Below, in pieces: positions 17,192-26,598 of a stretch of 64,000 nt of DNA (position 1 is the first letter of the stretch; each line of letters starts with the position of its first letter). This DNA is from Chitinibacter sp. FCG-7. Its GTDB lineage: Bacteria; Pseudomonadota; Gammaproteobacteria; Burkholderiales; Chitinibacteraceae. The position numbers and the translations under genes are program-made. The notes under the pieces were generated by a model. That model was not told where the DNA came from. It searched no databases and saw only the letters and a program-made list of their open reading frames with translations. The stretch spans positions 3,519,668 to 3,583,667 of the forward strand of contig NZ_CP157355.1 of the NCBI RefSeq assembly GCF_040047665.1, given 5' to 3'.

Positions 17192-17824
17192 ATGAACATC
17201 AGCGAAATGCTGGAGAATTTCAATCAACGCCTTGTTGCAGAACTCGGCGAAGATGAGGCTGCATCGTTGCAATTGCATCCCTCTGCCCCCGCCACTGAGG
17301 CACAATTAGCTCAATTACAAGGGTTTTCCAATCTGCCTATCCCTGCAGAGTTACTACAGTTGTACCGCCAACTCGGCGGTATCACGTTTAATGATTGCGA
17401 AGAATCGTACATTGAGATTTTCAGCCCTGCTGAATTACTGTCTTTACTTGTAAATCGCTCGCCAAAACTACCGGCGGACAGCCTTGGATTGATCGATACC
17501 ATCCGCCGCTCTTGGGCTTATGATCGTAAGGAACTAGATCCTGAGGCGTATTTTGATGAAGACACATTGCGCAGTCTGAACGAAGACTACAAATGCTTTG
17601 GTATTTACCGGGAAGATCTTGAAGCCGCTTACTATTTCTACTTCGACAAGAACGGCCAGTTTGGCGAGGTTTATTACCATCAGGATGAATTTAACGTTCT
17701 AGAATGTGCGTTGAGCCAAATGGTGGATGAAAGCGCAGCCGACAACTCACTAGCCACGCTGCTGGAGCAAGGCTTTGAAGACTTGGCCGCCTTTCATATC
17801 GATGGTAAATATCGAGGGTGGTAA
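17192..17824 (+). CDS. SMI1/KNR4 (SUKH) family protein
   Basis: A 210-residue acidic protein that fits the SMI1/KNR4 (SUKH) fold: LPIPAELLQLYRQLGGITFND near residues 50-70 is the typical first motif (LP..L...Y...nGg). The C-terminal part is rich in aromatic and acidic residues (AAYYFYFDKNGQFGEVYYHQDEF). Many SUKH proteins are immunity proteins for secreted toxins, but no toxin gene is beside it. The ATG at 17192 has AAGGTG seven bases upstream; a GTG at 17183 would add three residues. The gene and its flanks look more AT-rich than the neighbours, which hints at acquisition. Confidence 0.7.
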   Translation: MNISEMLENFNQRLVAELGEDEAASLQLHPSAPATEAQLAQLQGFSNLPIPAELLQLYRQLGGITFNDCEESYIEIFSPAELLSLLVNRSPKLPADSLGLIDTIRRSWAYDRKELDPEAYFDEDTLRSLNEDYKCFGIYREDLEAAYYFYFDKNGQFGEVYYHQDEFNVLECALSQMVDESAADNSLATLLEQGFEDLAAFHIDGKYRGW

Positions 17825-17830
17825 AGTTAC

Positions 17831-17956
17831 GATAAGTAGTGTTGCGTAACCAAATGGAAAAGATTCAACTCCCCCAGCATGGATGCTGCTTGTTCATTGG
17901 CTTTGCCGCGGCATGGGTTCGAAGTCTTTCCATTTCGTTGCAACAGACTACTTAGC
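17831..17956. repeat. 126-bp element with ~36-bp imperfect inverted ends
   Basis: Left arm 17831-17866 and right arm 17921-17956 are inverted copies: both contain TAAGTAGT, then GTTGC, then AAATGGAAA and end in TTC, with two small gaps. The 54-bp interior has no open frame. It lies in the 263-bp gap between the SUKH gene and the convergent prolyl oligopeptidase gene. It could be a small MITE-like element or a long hairpin in RNA; no target duplication is obvious. Nothing else is seen in the gap. Confidence 0.65.
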
Positions 17957-18087
17957 TAGGTTCAATTAATTTGGAGCAATGTGCCTGTTTTGTGTTGATG
18001 GTCTTGCTTTTGCCCCTCTTTTCGCCTCTACCCCTGTGACATTGAGGGAACAGTATCTACCCAACGACGCCAAAACATGATTCAACA

Positions 18088-20154
18088 TCAATCGCAAATA
18101 CTTTGCCGCAAAAACACCAGTACTCGCGCTAGCTCTTCGGCGGTATGTTGCTGTCGGGTTTGTCCGGCATGACCACCACTTTGGCTTTCGAAAAATAGCG
18201 CGTCGTGGCCTAGCTCTTGCAGCTTCGCGGCCATTTTTCTGGCGTGTGCCGGATCAACTCGATCATCCTCCGATGAGGTGGTTAGCAATACTCTGGGGTA
18301 GTGTTGCTCTGTAGCTAGCTTTGCATTTTGGTAGGGTGAATATACCCCAAGATACTCTGCATCCGGCTTGCCATATTCGGCAATCCAGCTTGCGCCGGCG
18401 CCGAGCTGATCGAAGCGCAGCATGTCCAGAATCGGCACTTCGCAGACGACAGCGCCGAATAGCTCCGGCCTTTGCACCATGCACGTGGCGACGAGCAGGC
18501 CGCCGTTGCTGCCGCCCTGAATCGCCAGTTTGGCTGGCTGCGTGACCCCGCGAGCGATCAAATCTTCGGCAATCGCAATAAAGTCGTCAAAGCTGTTTTG
18601 CCGGTTTTTACCGCGCCCGGCTTCGTGCCAGGCCGGGCCAAATTCGCCGCCGCCGCGAATATTCGCAACGACATACGCGCCGCCTTGTTTGAGCCAGTGT
18701 TCGCCCAGATTATCGAGATAATACGGCAGCAGCGGAACGGCAAAACCACCGTAGCCGTACATCAACACTGGGGTATTGCCATCCGGATCAATTGAGGCAT
18801 GACTTACAAGGAAATACGGGATGGCAGTACCATCTTTGCTGATGGCGTGATGTTGCTGGACTTGCAGATGACTCGAATCAAAAGCCGCCGGTTGGGCGCG
18901 CAGCAACTGCGGTGGCTGCGTATCGCCAAGTTCATGGCAATACAAGCTGGCAGGTGTCAGAAAATCGCTGTACAGATAATAAAACCGATCGCTACGCCAC
19001 GGCTGCGCAACGACTTCGATCACGCCGCCGGTGTGTATGGCATTGCTGTGCTGCTGCCATTCTCCGCCCTCTTCACCCTCACCCCAGCGCATTGAGATAA
19101 CGCGACTTGTCACATTATCTAGGATAATAATCAGCAAGCCATTCAGTGTTGCTTCCAGCATTTGGACTGATTGAGCTGGGGATTGCGTTGCAGTCGGGGC
19201 AAACAGCAGTTGCGCCCTGCCCAGCTCGCCAGCATCGCAAGCAAGCGCAATCAGACTGCCGGCGGGAAAAGTTGCGCTGGCGTATTGCCAAGGTGCATCC
19301 AGACGAATTAGCAAATCGCCGTGACTGTAGGCTTCGATCACGCAGCACGTCGGCAGCGGCAAATGCAGCGGCTCGGCTTCGCCGCCCTCCAGTGAATTGA
19401 GGTAAAAATAGCTGCGGCGGTAAAAATCCTGCGCGACTTCGATCAGATCAAACGGCGTAATGACTTCACCACCGGCCGCGTCAAGAAAACGCCATGCAGC
19501 CACTTTCAAAATCTGCTCGGGCAGCACGATCATCGACGCGGCGTCTTCCCACGCTTGCCCGCGCTCCAGCAGTACCACTTCGCGCGAATAGCCTGCGCTG
19601 GTGATTTGGTCTTCATCCCACGCCGGGCAGACAAAAACGCTATCGGCGTCGCGCCAACTGACCTGGCTTTTGCCGTAGGAAAAAGTAAAGCCGTCGCTCA
19701 CAAAGCTTTGCGTCGCCAGGTCGTATTCGCGAATCACGCAGGCGTCGCTACCGCCGATACTCAGGCTGACCAAGCAGCGCGTGGGCTGCAAGGTGCAGTG
19801 ATCAACGCCAGCCAGATACCAGTCGTAGCCCTCATGCTCGGCCAGCGCGTCAATATCAAGCAGGATTTGCCAGTCTGTTTCGGCCTGCGTGTATTCACCC
19901 AGCGTCGTCGCACGATACACACCGCGCGGCTGCGCCGCATCCTGATGAAAGTTGTACAGCATGTCGTCGTGAACAGAAAACAGCGGGATTTGGCGCGTGT
20001 CCTGCATATTGCGCAAAATAGCCTCGCGCAAGGGCGCAAAGCGCGGGTCGCTATCGAGTTTTTCTGCGGTTTCTGCGTTTTGCTCGGCGATCCAGTGTGC
20101 GACCTGAGGGCTGTCGCTGGATTCAAGCCAGAGATAAGGGTCTTGGTGTGGCAT
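18088..20154 (-). CDS. Prolyl oligopeptidase, S9A family
   Basis: A 688-residue serine peptidase with an N-terminal seven-bladed propeller (about residues 60-420) and a C-terminal alpha/beta-hydrolase domain. The catalytic triad is visible: Ser in IQGGSNGGLLV (about 548), Asp in SSEDDRVDPAHAR (about 630) and His in SQSGGHAGQTRQ (about 660). The start DPYLWLESSDSPQV is the usual family opening. No signal peptide is seen, so it is probably cytoplasmic and cleaves short peptides, after proline in typical members. The region around YSPYQNAKLATEQHYP contains a 52-bp version of the dispersed element. Confidence 0.92.
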   Translation of the reverse strand: MPHQDPYLWLESSDSPQVAHWIAEQNAETAEKLDSDPRFAPLREAILRNMQDTRQIPLFSVHDDMLYNFHQDAAQPRGVYRATTLGEYTQAETDWQILLDIDALAEHEGYDWYLAGVDHCTLQPTRCLVSLSIGGSDACVIREYDLATQSFVSDGFTFSYGKSQVSWRDADSVFVCPAWDEDQITSAGYSREVVLLERGQAWEDAASMIVLPEQILKVAAWRFLDAAGGEVITPFDLIEVAQDFYRRSYFYLNSLEGGEAEPLHLPLPTCCVIEAYSHGDLLIRLDAPWQYASATFPAGSLIALACDAGELGRAQLLFAPTATQSPAQSVQMLEATLNGLLIIILDNVTSRVISMRWGEGEEGGEWQQHSNAIHTGGVIEVVAQPWRSDRFYYLYSDFLTPASLYCHELGDTQPPQLLRAQPAAFDSSHLQVQQHHAISKDGTAIPYFLVSHASIDPDGNTPVLMYGYGGFAVPLLPYYLDNLGEHWLKQGGAYVVANIRGGGEFGPAWHEAGRGKNRQNSFDDFIAIAEDLIARGVTQPAKLAIQGGSNGGLLVATCMVQRPELFGAVVCEVPILDMLRFDQLGAGASWIAEYGKPDAEYLGVYSPYQNAKLATEQHYPRVLLTTSSEDDRVDPAHARKMAAKLQELGHDALFFESQSGGHAGQTRQQHTAEELARVLVFLRQSICD
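18296..18347. repeat. 52-bp variant of the dispersed element inside the S9A gene
   Basis: Reads GGGTA, then an extra GTG, then TTGCTCTGTAG, and ends ATACCC. The 11-base TTGCTCTGTAG arm is identical to the consensus. The length is 49+3, so the extra triplet keeps the reading frame. It encodes part of a loop between YSPYQN and HYPRVL of the peptidase. Confidence 0.6.
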
Positions 20155-20232
20155 GCGGTATCTTGATTGGAGGCAATGAGGCGCGATTATAGGCCAATGT
20201 GCCGTGGCCGTTTGGATCGCGCAACTGGGTGT

Positions 20233-21060
20233 TTAGCGTGGTAATACGGCAGGCTCCAGGCCTTTGAGTATCCAGCCCGGATAGGTTTTTTTGTATTGTT
20301 GCCAGAATGCCGGGGACTGAAATTGGCTGCTAAGTGCTTTGTGTAGCAGTGCGTAGTCGGTCGGCGTTAGGCGGGTTTTGGACAAATACGCGCCTGCCTG
20401 CACCAGCGGAATTTGCGTTAGCAAAGTAATGTGCACTTGCTTGGGATCAAGCTGATTTTCCAGCATGGCTTGGTAAAATGTCGTTGGCGGCATAATGGCG
20501 GCGTGAATTCTACCCGCCTGCAATTTGCGCGCAATAATATTGGGTTCGGCCACCTCCTCCAGCGCGCCTTGCTGACGCAGCCGCTGGATCAGCTCGATAT
20601 AGGCTGTGCTGGCATAGGGTGCGCCGCGCACGATATTGATTTTCAGCTCGCCACGTTCCATGGCTTTGATGGGATCATTGAGCGCGCCGCCATAGCTGAT
20701 GAGCGCAATGCGTGATTTAACAATCGGGATAAAATCGCCCGCCTGCTCCAGCTGCGTGCGCTGAATGGCAATCGGAATCAGGTCGACCTCATGGCTTACG
20801 CTGAACATATGCAGAGTACGAACAAATGGCGCTTCAATAAAATCGAATTTACAACCTGTCTTGCGGCTCACCTCGCGAAGCGCGTCGATATAAATGCCGC
20901 CCTGCACTTGATCCTTACTCACGATCAGCGACTGGGTAATTGGGCTGACTCCAACCTGAATAGTGCGCGAGCAGGCCTGCGAATCTGGAGAAAACAAGAT
21001 CGCCCAGAGTGCAATGGGCAAAAGGTATTTAAGGGCGGAACGGCGGAAAGTCAGGAGCAT
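20233..21060 (-). CDS. Periplasmic solute-binding protein, family 3-like
   Basis: A 275-residue secreted protein with a signal peptide (basic start, hydrophobic YLLPIALWAILF, cleavage likely near DSQA-CS). The mature part resembles bacterial extracellular solute-binding proteins of the ABC amino-acid type: VGVSPITQSL, GGIYIDALREVSRKTGCKFDF and two lobes. It has no adjacent permease or ATPase, so it may be an orphan binding protein of the kind often found in Neisseriales and related betaproteobacteria. The ligand is unknown. Confidence 0.8.
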   Translation of the reverse strand: MLLTFRRSALKYLLPIALWAILFSPDSQACSRTIQVGVSPITQSLIVSKDQVQGGIYIDALREVSRKTGCKFDFIEAPFVRTLHMFSVSHEVDLIPIAIQRTQLEQAGDFIPIVKSRIALISYGGALNDPIKAMERGELKINIVRGAPYASTAYIELIQRLRQQGALEEVAEPNIIARKLQAGRIHAAIMPPTTFYQAMLENQLDPKQVHITLLTQIPLVQAGAYLSKTRLTPTDYALLHKALSSQFQSPAFWQQYKKTYPGWILKGLEPAVLPR

Positions 21061-21135
21061 GGCGGAGGAGCGATCAGCTGAAGTACTCCAGCATAGCCAA
21101 TCGGTGCGAACTTTGTGTGAACGCGGCTAAGGTGC

Positions 21136-21169
21136 AATAAAAAACGGCACATTGCTGTGCCGTTTTTTT
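21136..21169 (-). terminator. Terminator after tRNA-Gly
   Basis: Reverse-strand hairpin ACGGCACA-gcaa-TGTGCCGT followed by TTTTTTATTG, seven bases beyond the encoded CCA of the tRNA. Confidence 0.9.
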
Positions 21170-21175
21170 GCTATC

Positions 21176-21249
21176 TGGAGCGGGCGATGGGAATCGAACC
21201 CACGGCTCGTGCTTGGGAAGCACGGGTATTACCATTATACGACGCCCGC
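21176..21249 (-). tRNA. tRNA-Gly (anticodon CCC)
   Basis: A full cloverleaf can be drawn on the reverse strand: acceptor GCGGGCG/CGCCCGC, D-arm with GTATAATGGTAATAC, anticodon arm CGTGC-TTCCCAA-GCACG (anticodon CCC, reading GGG), T-arm GTGGG-TTCGATT-CCCAT, discriminator T and encoded CCA at 21176-21178. It stands alone with its own terminator. Confidence 0.95.
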
Positions 21250-21323
21250 AGAAGTGCAACTATAACACGGTTTGCTGTGGCAAATCAAAATACCTGCCAG
21301 TTGATTTAATGAGCGCACTGCAG

Positions 21324-21372
21324 GGGTATTGCCCTATAAGGCAATGGTGTCAATTGCTACAGAGCAATACCC
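21324..21372. repeat. 49-bp GGGTAT-N37-ATACCC element, copy 5
   Basis: Left arm GGGTATTGCCCTATAAG and right arm CTACAGAGCAATACCC, the latter a perfect consensus arm. It sits between the tRNA-Gly gene and the acnB terminator. Confidence 0.9.
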
Positions 21373-21380
21373 TTCTGGTC

Positions 21381-21412
21381 AATAAAAAAGCCCCGCACGA
21401 TGGCGGGGCCTT
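21381..21412 (-). terminator. Terminator after acnB
   Basis: Reverse-strand stem AAGGCCCCGC/GCGGGGCTT with a 6-base loop followed by TTTTATT, about 18 bases after the acnB stop. Confidence 0.9.
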
Positions 21413-21429
21413 GCCTTGCAGCTAGACGC

Positions 21430-24015
21430 TTATACTTTTACCGAATCTGCTTCAGCTTGGTAAGTGTCGATCTGATTGAAGTTCAGGTATTTATAAACTT
21501 CAGCCGATTTGCTATCGAGCACGCCCACGTCGGCCATGTATTCTTCAACCGTAGGGATGCGACCCAGACGTGAAGCAATCGCGGCCAATTCGGCTGATGA
21601 CAAGAACACATTGGTGTTTTTGCCCAGACGATTCGGGAAGTTACGCGTTGACGTAGAAACCACGGTTGCGCCTTCGCGAACTTGTGCTTGGTTACCCATG
21701 CACAATGAGCAGCCTGGCATTTCAGTGCGCGCACCTGCTGCGCCGAATGTGCCGTAGTAGCCTTCTTCGGTCAATTGTTGCGCGTCCATTTTCGTCGGTG
21801 GCGCGATCCACAATTTAGTTGGCAGATCGCGTTTGCCTTCGAGCAATTTACCTGCCGCGCGGAAGTGGCCGATATTGGTCATGCAAGAGCCGATAAACAC
21901 TTCATCGATCTTAGTCCCAGCCACTTCAGACAATACTTTCACATCATCCGGATCGTTCGGGCAAGCCAGAATCGGCTCTTTAACGTCGGCCAAGTCGATT
22001 TCGATCACGGCTGCGTATTCTGCGTCAGCATCTGGCTCGATCAGGCTTGGGTTGGCCAACCAGGCTTCCATGCTCTTCACGCGGCGCGCCAAGGTTTTCG
22101 CATCGCCATAACCGTTGGCGATCATTGATTTGAGCAGCACGATGTTCGATTGCAGGTATTCAGCGATTGGTTCTTTGTTCAGGCGAACTGAACAACCCGC
22201 AGCAGAACGCTCAGCAGATGCATCGGTCAATTCAAAAGCTTGCTCCACTTTCAGATCTGGCAAACCTTCGATTTCGAGGATACGGCCAGAGAAAATGTTT
22301 TTCTTGCCAGCTTTAGCAACAGTCAACAGACCGGCTTTGATTGCGTAGAGCGGAATCGCGTTTACCAGATCACGCAGCGTGATGCCTGGCTGCAATTGGC
22401 CTTTAAAGCGAACCAAGACAGATTCAGGCATATCGAGTGGCATAACGCCCGTTGCCGCAGCAAACGCTACCAAGCCAGAACCAGCTGGGAATGAAATACC
22501 GATTGGGAAGCGAGTATGAGAGTCGCCACCAGTACCTACGGTATCTGGCATCAACATACGGTTCAGCCATGAGTGAATCACGCCGTCGCCCGGACGCAGC
22601 GATACGCCGCCACGGTTGCGGATGAATTCTGGCAGGGTGTGGTGAGTTTTAACGTCTACCGGCTTTGGATAAGCTGCAGTGTGGCAGAACGATTGCATCA
22701 CCAAGTCGGCCGAGAAGCCCAAGCACGCCAAGTCTTTCAACTCGTCACGCGTCATTGGGCCTGTCGTATCTTGCGAGCCCACTGAAGTCATTTTTGGTTC
22801 GCAGTATGTACCTGGACGAACGCCTTGGCCTTCTGGCAAACCGCAAGCGCGACCGACCATTTTCTGCGCTTGCGAGAAACCTTTGCCTGAATCGGCAGGG
22901 TCTTGCGGCAGACGGAATGCAGTCGATGGTGCCAGACCCAAAGCTTCGCGCGCTTTTGAAGTCAGGCCGCGGCCGATAATCAGATTGATACGGCCACCAG
23001 CACGCACTTCGTCGAGCAATACTTCAGTTTTCAGGCTGAAAGTGGTTACGACTTGGCCGTCTTTTTCCACTTTGCCTTCGTATGGGTAGATCGTGATGAC
23101 GTCGCCCATGTGCAGGTTAGTTACGTCAAATTCGATTGGCAATGCGCCAGCGTCTTCCATCGTGTTAAAGAAGATCGGCGCGATTTTGCCACCAACGCAG
23201 TAGCCGCCAAAGCGTTTGTTTGGCACGAATGGAATATCTTCACCCGTCCACCACAGCACCGAGTTGGTTGCTGATTTACGTGATGAGCCAGTGCCGACTA
23301 CGTCACCAACGTAAGCGATTGGGTGGCCTTTCTTTTGCAGCTCAACGATTTGCTTCATTGGGCCCACTGAACCTGGAACGTCAGCTTCGATGCCTTCGCG
23401 CGGGTTTTTCAGCATCGCCAAAGCGTGCAATGGAATATCAGGGCGCGACCAAGCGTCTGGCGCTGGCGACAAATCGTCGGTATTGGTTTCGCCAGTGACT
23501 TTAAATACGGTCACAGTCACTTGTGCAGGCACTTCCGGGCGGCTAGTAAACCACTCGGCGTCAGCCCAAGATTGCAAAACGGCTTTCGCGTTCGCGTTGC
23601 CAGCATCTGCCAGCTCTTTCACATCGTGGAAGTAGTCAAACATCAACAAGGTTTTTTTCAGGCCTTCAGCCGCAATGCCGCCGACTTCAGCGTCACCGAG
23701 CAAATCGATCTGTGGCTTGATGTTAAAACCGCCCAACATCGTGCCGAGCAACTCAGTCGCTTTTGCACGAGAAATCAGTGCACAGGTTTCAGTGCCTGCA
23801 GCAACGGCAGCCAAAAAGGCGGCTTTCACTTTGGCGGCATCATCAACACCAGCAGGAACGCGGTGGGTTAGCAGATCAACCAGAAAGGCTTCTTCGCCAG
23901 CGGGCGGGTTTTGCAGCAATGAAATCAGATCGGCAGTTTGTTGTGCAGACAGTGGCAGTGGTGCGATGCCTTGCGCGGCGCGCTCGGCTACATGTTGACG
24001 GTAGGCTTCTAACAC
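21430..24015 (-). CDS. acnB: Bifunctional aconitate hydratase 2 / 2-methylisocitrate dehydratase AcnB
   Basis: TCA-cycle aconitase of the B type, 861 residues. It starts [17 protein letters not shown] with the HEAT-like N-terminal domain, continues with the swivel domain containing [24 protein letters not shown], and the catalytic domains with [53 protein letters not shown] and the cluster cysteines in [13 protein letters not shown] and [14 protein letters not shown]. All key parts are intact. The upstream 213-bp gap (24016-24228) shows no recognisable feature other than room for the promoter. Confidence 0.97.
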   Translation of the reverse strand: MLEAYRQHVAERAAQGIAPLPLSAQQTADLISLLQNPPAGEEAFLVDLLTHRVPAGVDDAAKVKAAFLAAVAAGTETCALISRAKATELLGTMLGGFNIKPQIDLLGDAEVGGIAAEGLKKTLLMFDYFHDVKELADAGNANAKAVLQSWADAEWFTSRPEVPAQVTVTVFKVTGETNTDDLSPAPDAWSRPDIPLHALAMLKNPREGIEADVPGSVGPMKQIVELQKKGHPIAYVGDVVGTGSSRKSATNSVLWWTGEDIPFVPNKRFGGYCVGGKIAPIFFNTMEDAGALPIEFDVTNLHMGDVITIYPYEGKVEKDGQVVTTFSLKTEVLLDEVRAGGRINLIIGRGLTSKAREALGLAPSTAFRLPQDPADSGKGFSQAQKMVGRACGLPEGQGVRPGTYCEPKMTSVGSQDTTGPMTRDELKDLACLGFSADLVMQSFCHTAAYPKPVDVKTHHTLPEFIRNRGGVSLRPGDGVIHSWLNRMLMPDTVGTGGDSHTRFPIGISFPAGSGLVAFAAATGVMPLDMPESVLVRFKGQLQPGITLRDLVNAIPLYAIKAGLLTVAKAGKKNIFSGRILEIEGLPDLKVEQAFELTDASAERSAAGCSVRLNKEPIAEYLQSNIVLLKSMIANGYGDAKTLARRVKSMEAWLANPSLIEPDADAEYAAVIEIDLADVKEPILACPNDPDDVKVLSEVAGTKIDEVFIGSCMTNIGHFRAAGKLLEGKRDLPTKLWIAPPTKMDAQQLTEEGYYGTFGAAGARTEMPGCSLCMGNQAQVREGATVVSTSTRNFPNRLGKNTNVFLSSAELAAIASRLGRIPTVEEYMADVGVLDSKSAEVYKYLNFNQIDTYQAEADSVKV

Positions 24016-24228
24016 GGCGATACCCTTTTTTAGCTATGGATGGGGGCGTTACTCGACCAAATTCTTGATCAAAAGCAAATCCTAGCCATTTTACCCCCAG
24101 AAGGCCTTGCTGTGAACCAAGAAGTAAGTGGAAACACCAAGACTACATCTCAATGTCATACGACGGCCATCCGAAGAGCAGCCTAGCGTCATAGGTCGCG
24201 CGCCATAGCTAGGTCCGCCGGGTCGCGA

Positions 24229-25083
24229 TCAGCTTCGCTGGCAATACACTAGGTTCTCACCTTCCAGTATTGACTCGGGATTACTGGCCAGCTGCCGTGT
24301 CGTTGCCGTTTCCAGCAGCTCAAATCCACGCTCTGCCAAAAAATCAGCCATGGCCGGCTCAGGCAAAGCCCAGACAAAGGGCTCGCCACGCCAGGCTAAC
24401 CAGCGCTCGACCCAGCGGCTACGCGGACGAAAACCCGATTTACCGTCCGGCCACTGGCTCATAAAACTGAAAACAAACTGCAGGCGTTTACAAGGCCAGT
24501 GTTTCAAGCTAGCAAATAGCCGCTCAATCGCCGCAGACGACAGATACATCAGCACGCCTTCGGCAATCACCAGCGTTGCTTTGTTCTCGAAGATCGGCAA
24601 CCCATCCAGACCATCAGCGTTTAAATCACAGGCAATAAACTGGATCGACTGCGCATCAAGCCCCAGCGCAGCCTGCTTGGCGCTTTGCGTTGCCGGATGG
24701 TCGATTTCTATCCATGTGATTTGCGGCATTTCCAGCGACAAGCGCAATGCCAGCGTGTCAAATCCCGCGCCCAGCACGATTACACTTTCAAAGCCCTGTG
24801 CGATGGCCATACGGCAGCGCGCTTCGATCCAGCGTTTGCGCTGCCAGTAATGAGCCAGAATACCGGGCAAGGTATATTGCTCTAGCCATTTCCAGATAGT
24901 CGCTGTGGGCCTATACCCTGCCGAACTGGCCAACAGCCGATCTGCCCACGATGTCGACAGTAGCCTTGTACACCACATGGCGGCGGTCGGCGCCACCAGC
25001 TGCGCCGTATCGGGCTCATTGGCGAGCAGGATCGTGCTGGCGGCAATCAGTTTGGCGGTGCTGCTCGGGGTTTCTGCTTTCAT
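24229..25083 (-). CDS. Class I SAM methyltransferase, leucine carboxyl methyltransferase-like family
   Basis: A 284-residue methyltransferase of the PPM1/LCMT type. The SAM site is VIVLGAGFDTLALRL near residues 110-124, followed by WIEIDHPATQSAKQAAL, ACDLN and LVIAEGVLMYLS, in the order typical of this family. The ATG at 25083 (MKAETPSSTAKL) is preferred over a start 117 bases upstream because the extra residues overlap the preceding gene. It starts 11 bases after the FAD oxidase stop, so the two are an operon. The natural substrate is unknown. A 49-bp element match lies at 24870-24918. Confidence 0.8.
   Translation of the reverse strand: MKAETPSSTAKLIAASTILLANEPDTAQLVAPTAAMWCTRLLSTSWADRLLASSAGYRPTATIWKWLEQYTLPGILAHYWQRKRWIEARCRMAIAQGFESVIVLGAGFDTLALRLSLEMPQITWIEIDHPATQSAKQAALGLDAQSIQFIACDLNADGLDGLPIFENKATLVIAEGVLMYLSSAAIERLFASLKHWPCKRLQFVFSFMSQWPDGKSGFRPRSRWVERWLAWRGEPFVWALPEPAMADFLAERGFELLETATTRQLASNPESILEGENLVYCQRS
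24870..24918. repeat. 49-bp element match inside the methyltransferase gene
   Basis: AGGTAT at 24870 and ATACCC ending at 24918, exact 49-base spacing, with GCTCTAG in the left arm as in the consensus. It encodes part of the segment between RPTATIWKW and LPGILAHYW on the reverse strand. Confidence 0.65.
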
Positions 25084-25093
25084 TAGGCGCCTT

Positions 25094-26497
25094 TCATGGG
25101 GCTGCGTGCCGCGTAAATTCGTCGCGATAGTGGCAGTACCAGTCGCTGCGAAATAGCTCATCGGGGTCGTATTGCTTTTTGAGTTGCAGCCATTGGGCAA
25201 ACTGCGGATATGCGCGGTTTACTTGCACTGCCGAGGCGTAGCGATGGTAGGTCAGGAAAAAACTGCCGTCCAGAGCAGTACTGGCGTCGATCAATTCGCG
25301 AAACGCTTGTGCCGTGCGCTGCAAACCGGCTTGGCTGTGTTGGGTGCGTAGATTGAAAATCACGCAGGCGAAATCGGCCTTGGCCCACGGTAAAAACGAC
25401 ACCGTGTCGCGCATAATGGCGCGGATCGTGCCATACACCACTTCAACGCCCAACCGACGCAAAATGCCTTTGGCTTGCTGCATAAAAGCGAGCAAGTGCT
25501 CGCGCGGCACATAATGCTCGCCAATCACCAGACTTTCCGGCGCGGCGTCCGCTGCGCGCTCGCCCGCCAGAAACTCGGCATAACTCGGAATGTAGGTACT
25601 GAGCTGCATGGTATCGGCCCAGTATTGCTGGCCGTCGGTATTCAGATAGTGCTGCGAATAAAGCCGGAAAGCCTGTGCTTTGTCGTCGTGCGCGAGCTTG
25701 AGCAGCTTGAGCCACGCCGCAGGCGGCAAATCGGCACTCGGCTCAGGAGCGGTTGACGATGTGGCTTGGTAGCAGGCAAAGACGCCGCGCTGCAAAAAGC
25801 GCTCGTCACTGTGGTCAATTGCAAATTGAAAATCACCGTACAAGCAGCCTTCGTCGGCTCGCCGGAACACTGCATTGATGGCGTCGTCCAGATCGATAAT
25901 ATCAACCAAGCGTTTGACACATTGCCGACGACTCAGACGCAGCGTGGCCGCATAAATCACGCCGAACAGGCCGTAGCCGCCAATGACCAGTGCAAACAGC
26001 GCCGCATTCTGCTGGCGGTTGCAAAGGAGCAATTCGCCGTGCGCGTTAATTACGGTCAGGTCTTCAATATCATCACCCAAGGGCTGCATCAGCAGGGCGC
26101 GACCGTGGGCATTGGCGGAAATCGAACCACCCAGCGTGACGCTATCGACACCGGTTTGCTTCTGCCGGATCGCCCAACAACCACCTTGCGGGTGCGGCAT
26201 GGTGTGCGTCGCCGCGATAATCGCAGGCCAATCAGCGCCCGCTTCGATCTGCAGCAAGCCACGCTCGGTGTCGTGACTCAGTACGCGATTGAGGCCGCGC
26301 AAATCAAGATGCAGCGCCCCGCTCGCCATTTGTTGCCCACCCATTGCGTGCAGGCCACCAGAGACGGAAATATAGCGCTGCTCGTGCCGCGCACGGCGGA
26401 TGATTGCTTGCAATTGCGCACAATCTGCTGGCTGCTCAATGGAGGCCAGCTGCGTCGGGTTGAGTCGGGAATGCACGTCATTCAGGAATGCCGTCAT
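25094..26497 (-). CDS. FAD-binding oxidoreductase (PCMH/FAD-linked oxidase type)
   Basis: A 467-residue flavoenzyme. The FAD-binding PCMH domain covers residues 20-190 with YISVSGGLHAMGGQQM, LDLRGLNRVL and GGSISANAHGR; the C-terminal part ends in a berberine-bridge-like YDPDELFRSDWY. Sugar and alditol oxidases and DprE1-like enzymes share this fold, but I cannot name the substrate. A methyltransferase gene follows after 11 bases, suggesting a two-step modification of one compound. No signal peptide is visible. Confidence 0.8.
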   Translation of the reverse strand: MTAFLNDVHSRLNPTQLASIEQPADCAQLQAIIRRARHEQRYISVSGGLHAMGGQQMASGALHLDLRGLNRVLSHDTERGLLQIEAGADWPAIIAATHTMPHPQGGCWAIRQKQTGVDSVTLGGSISANAHGRALLMQPLGDDIEDLTVINAHGELLLCNRQQNAALFALVIGGYGLFGVIYAATLRLSRRQCVKRLVDIIDLDDAINAVFRRADEGCLYGDFQFAIDHSDERFLQRGVFACYQATSSTAPEPSADLPPAAWLKLLKLAHDDKAQAFRLYSQHYLNTDGQQYWADTMQLSTYIPSYAEFLAGERAADAAPESLVIGEHYVPREHLLAFMQQAKGILRRLGVEVVYGTIRAIMRDTVSFLPWAKADFACVIFNLRTQHSQAGLQRTAQAFRELIDASTALDGSFFLTYHRYASAVQVNRAYPQFAQWLQLKKQYDPDELFRSDWYCHYRDEFTRHAAP

Positions 26498-26549
26498 TGC
26501 ATGCTCCTTGAGCTTGAGTCGGGCTATAACACTGAACGAATTGAATGGT

Positions 26550-26598
26550 GGGTATATCGCTACAGAAATTGTACAAATTGGCCTGCAGCCATATACCC
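26550..26598. repeat. 49-bp GGGTAT-N37-ATACCC element, copy 7
   Basis: GGGTATATCGCTACAG and CTGCAGCCATATACCC form good complementary arms. It fills the gap between the rmuC stop codon, which it touches by one base, and the start of the FAD oxidoreductase. Confidence 0.88.
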
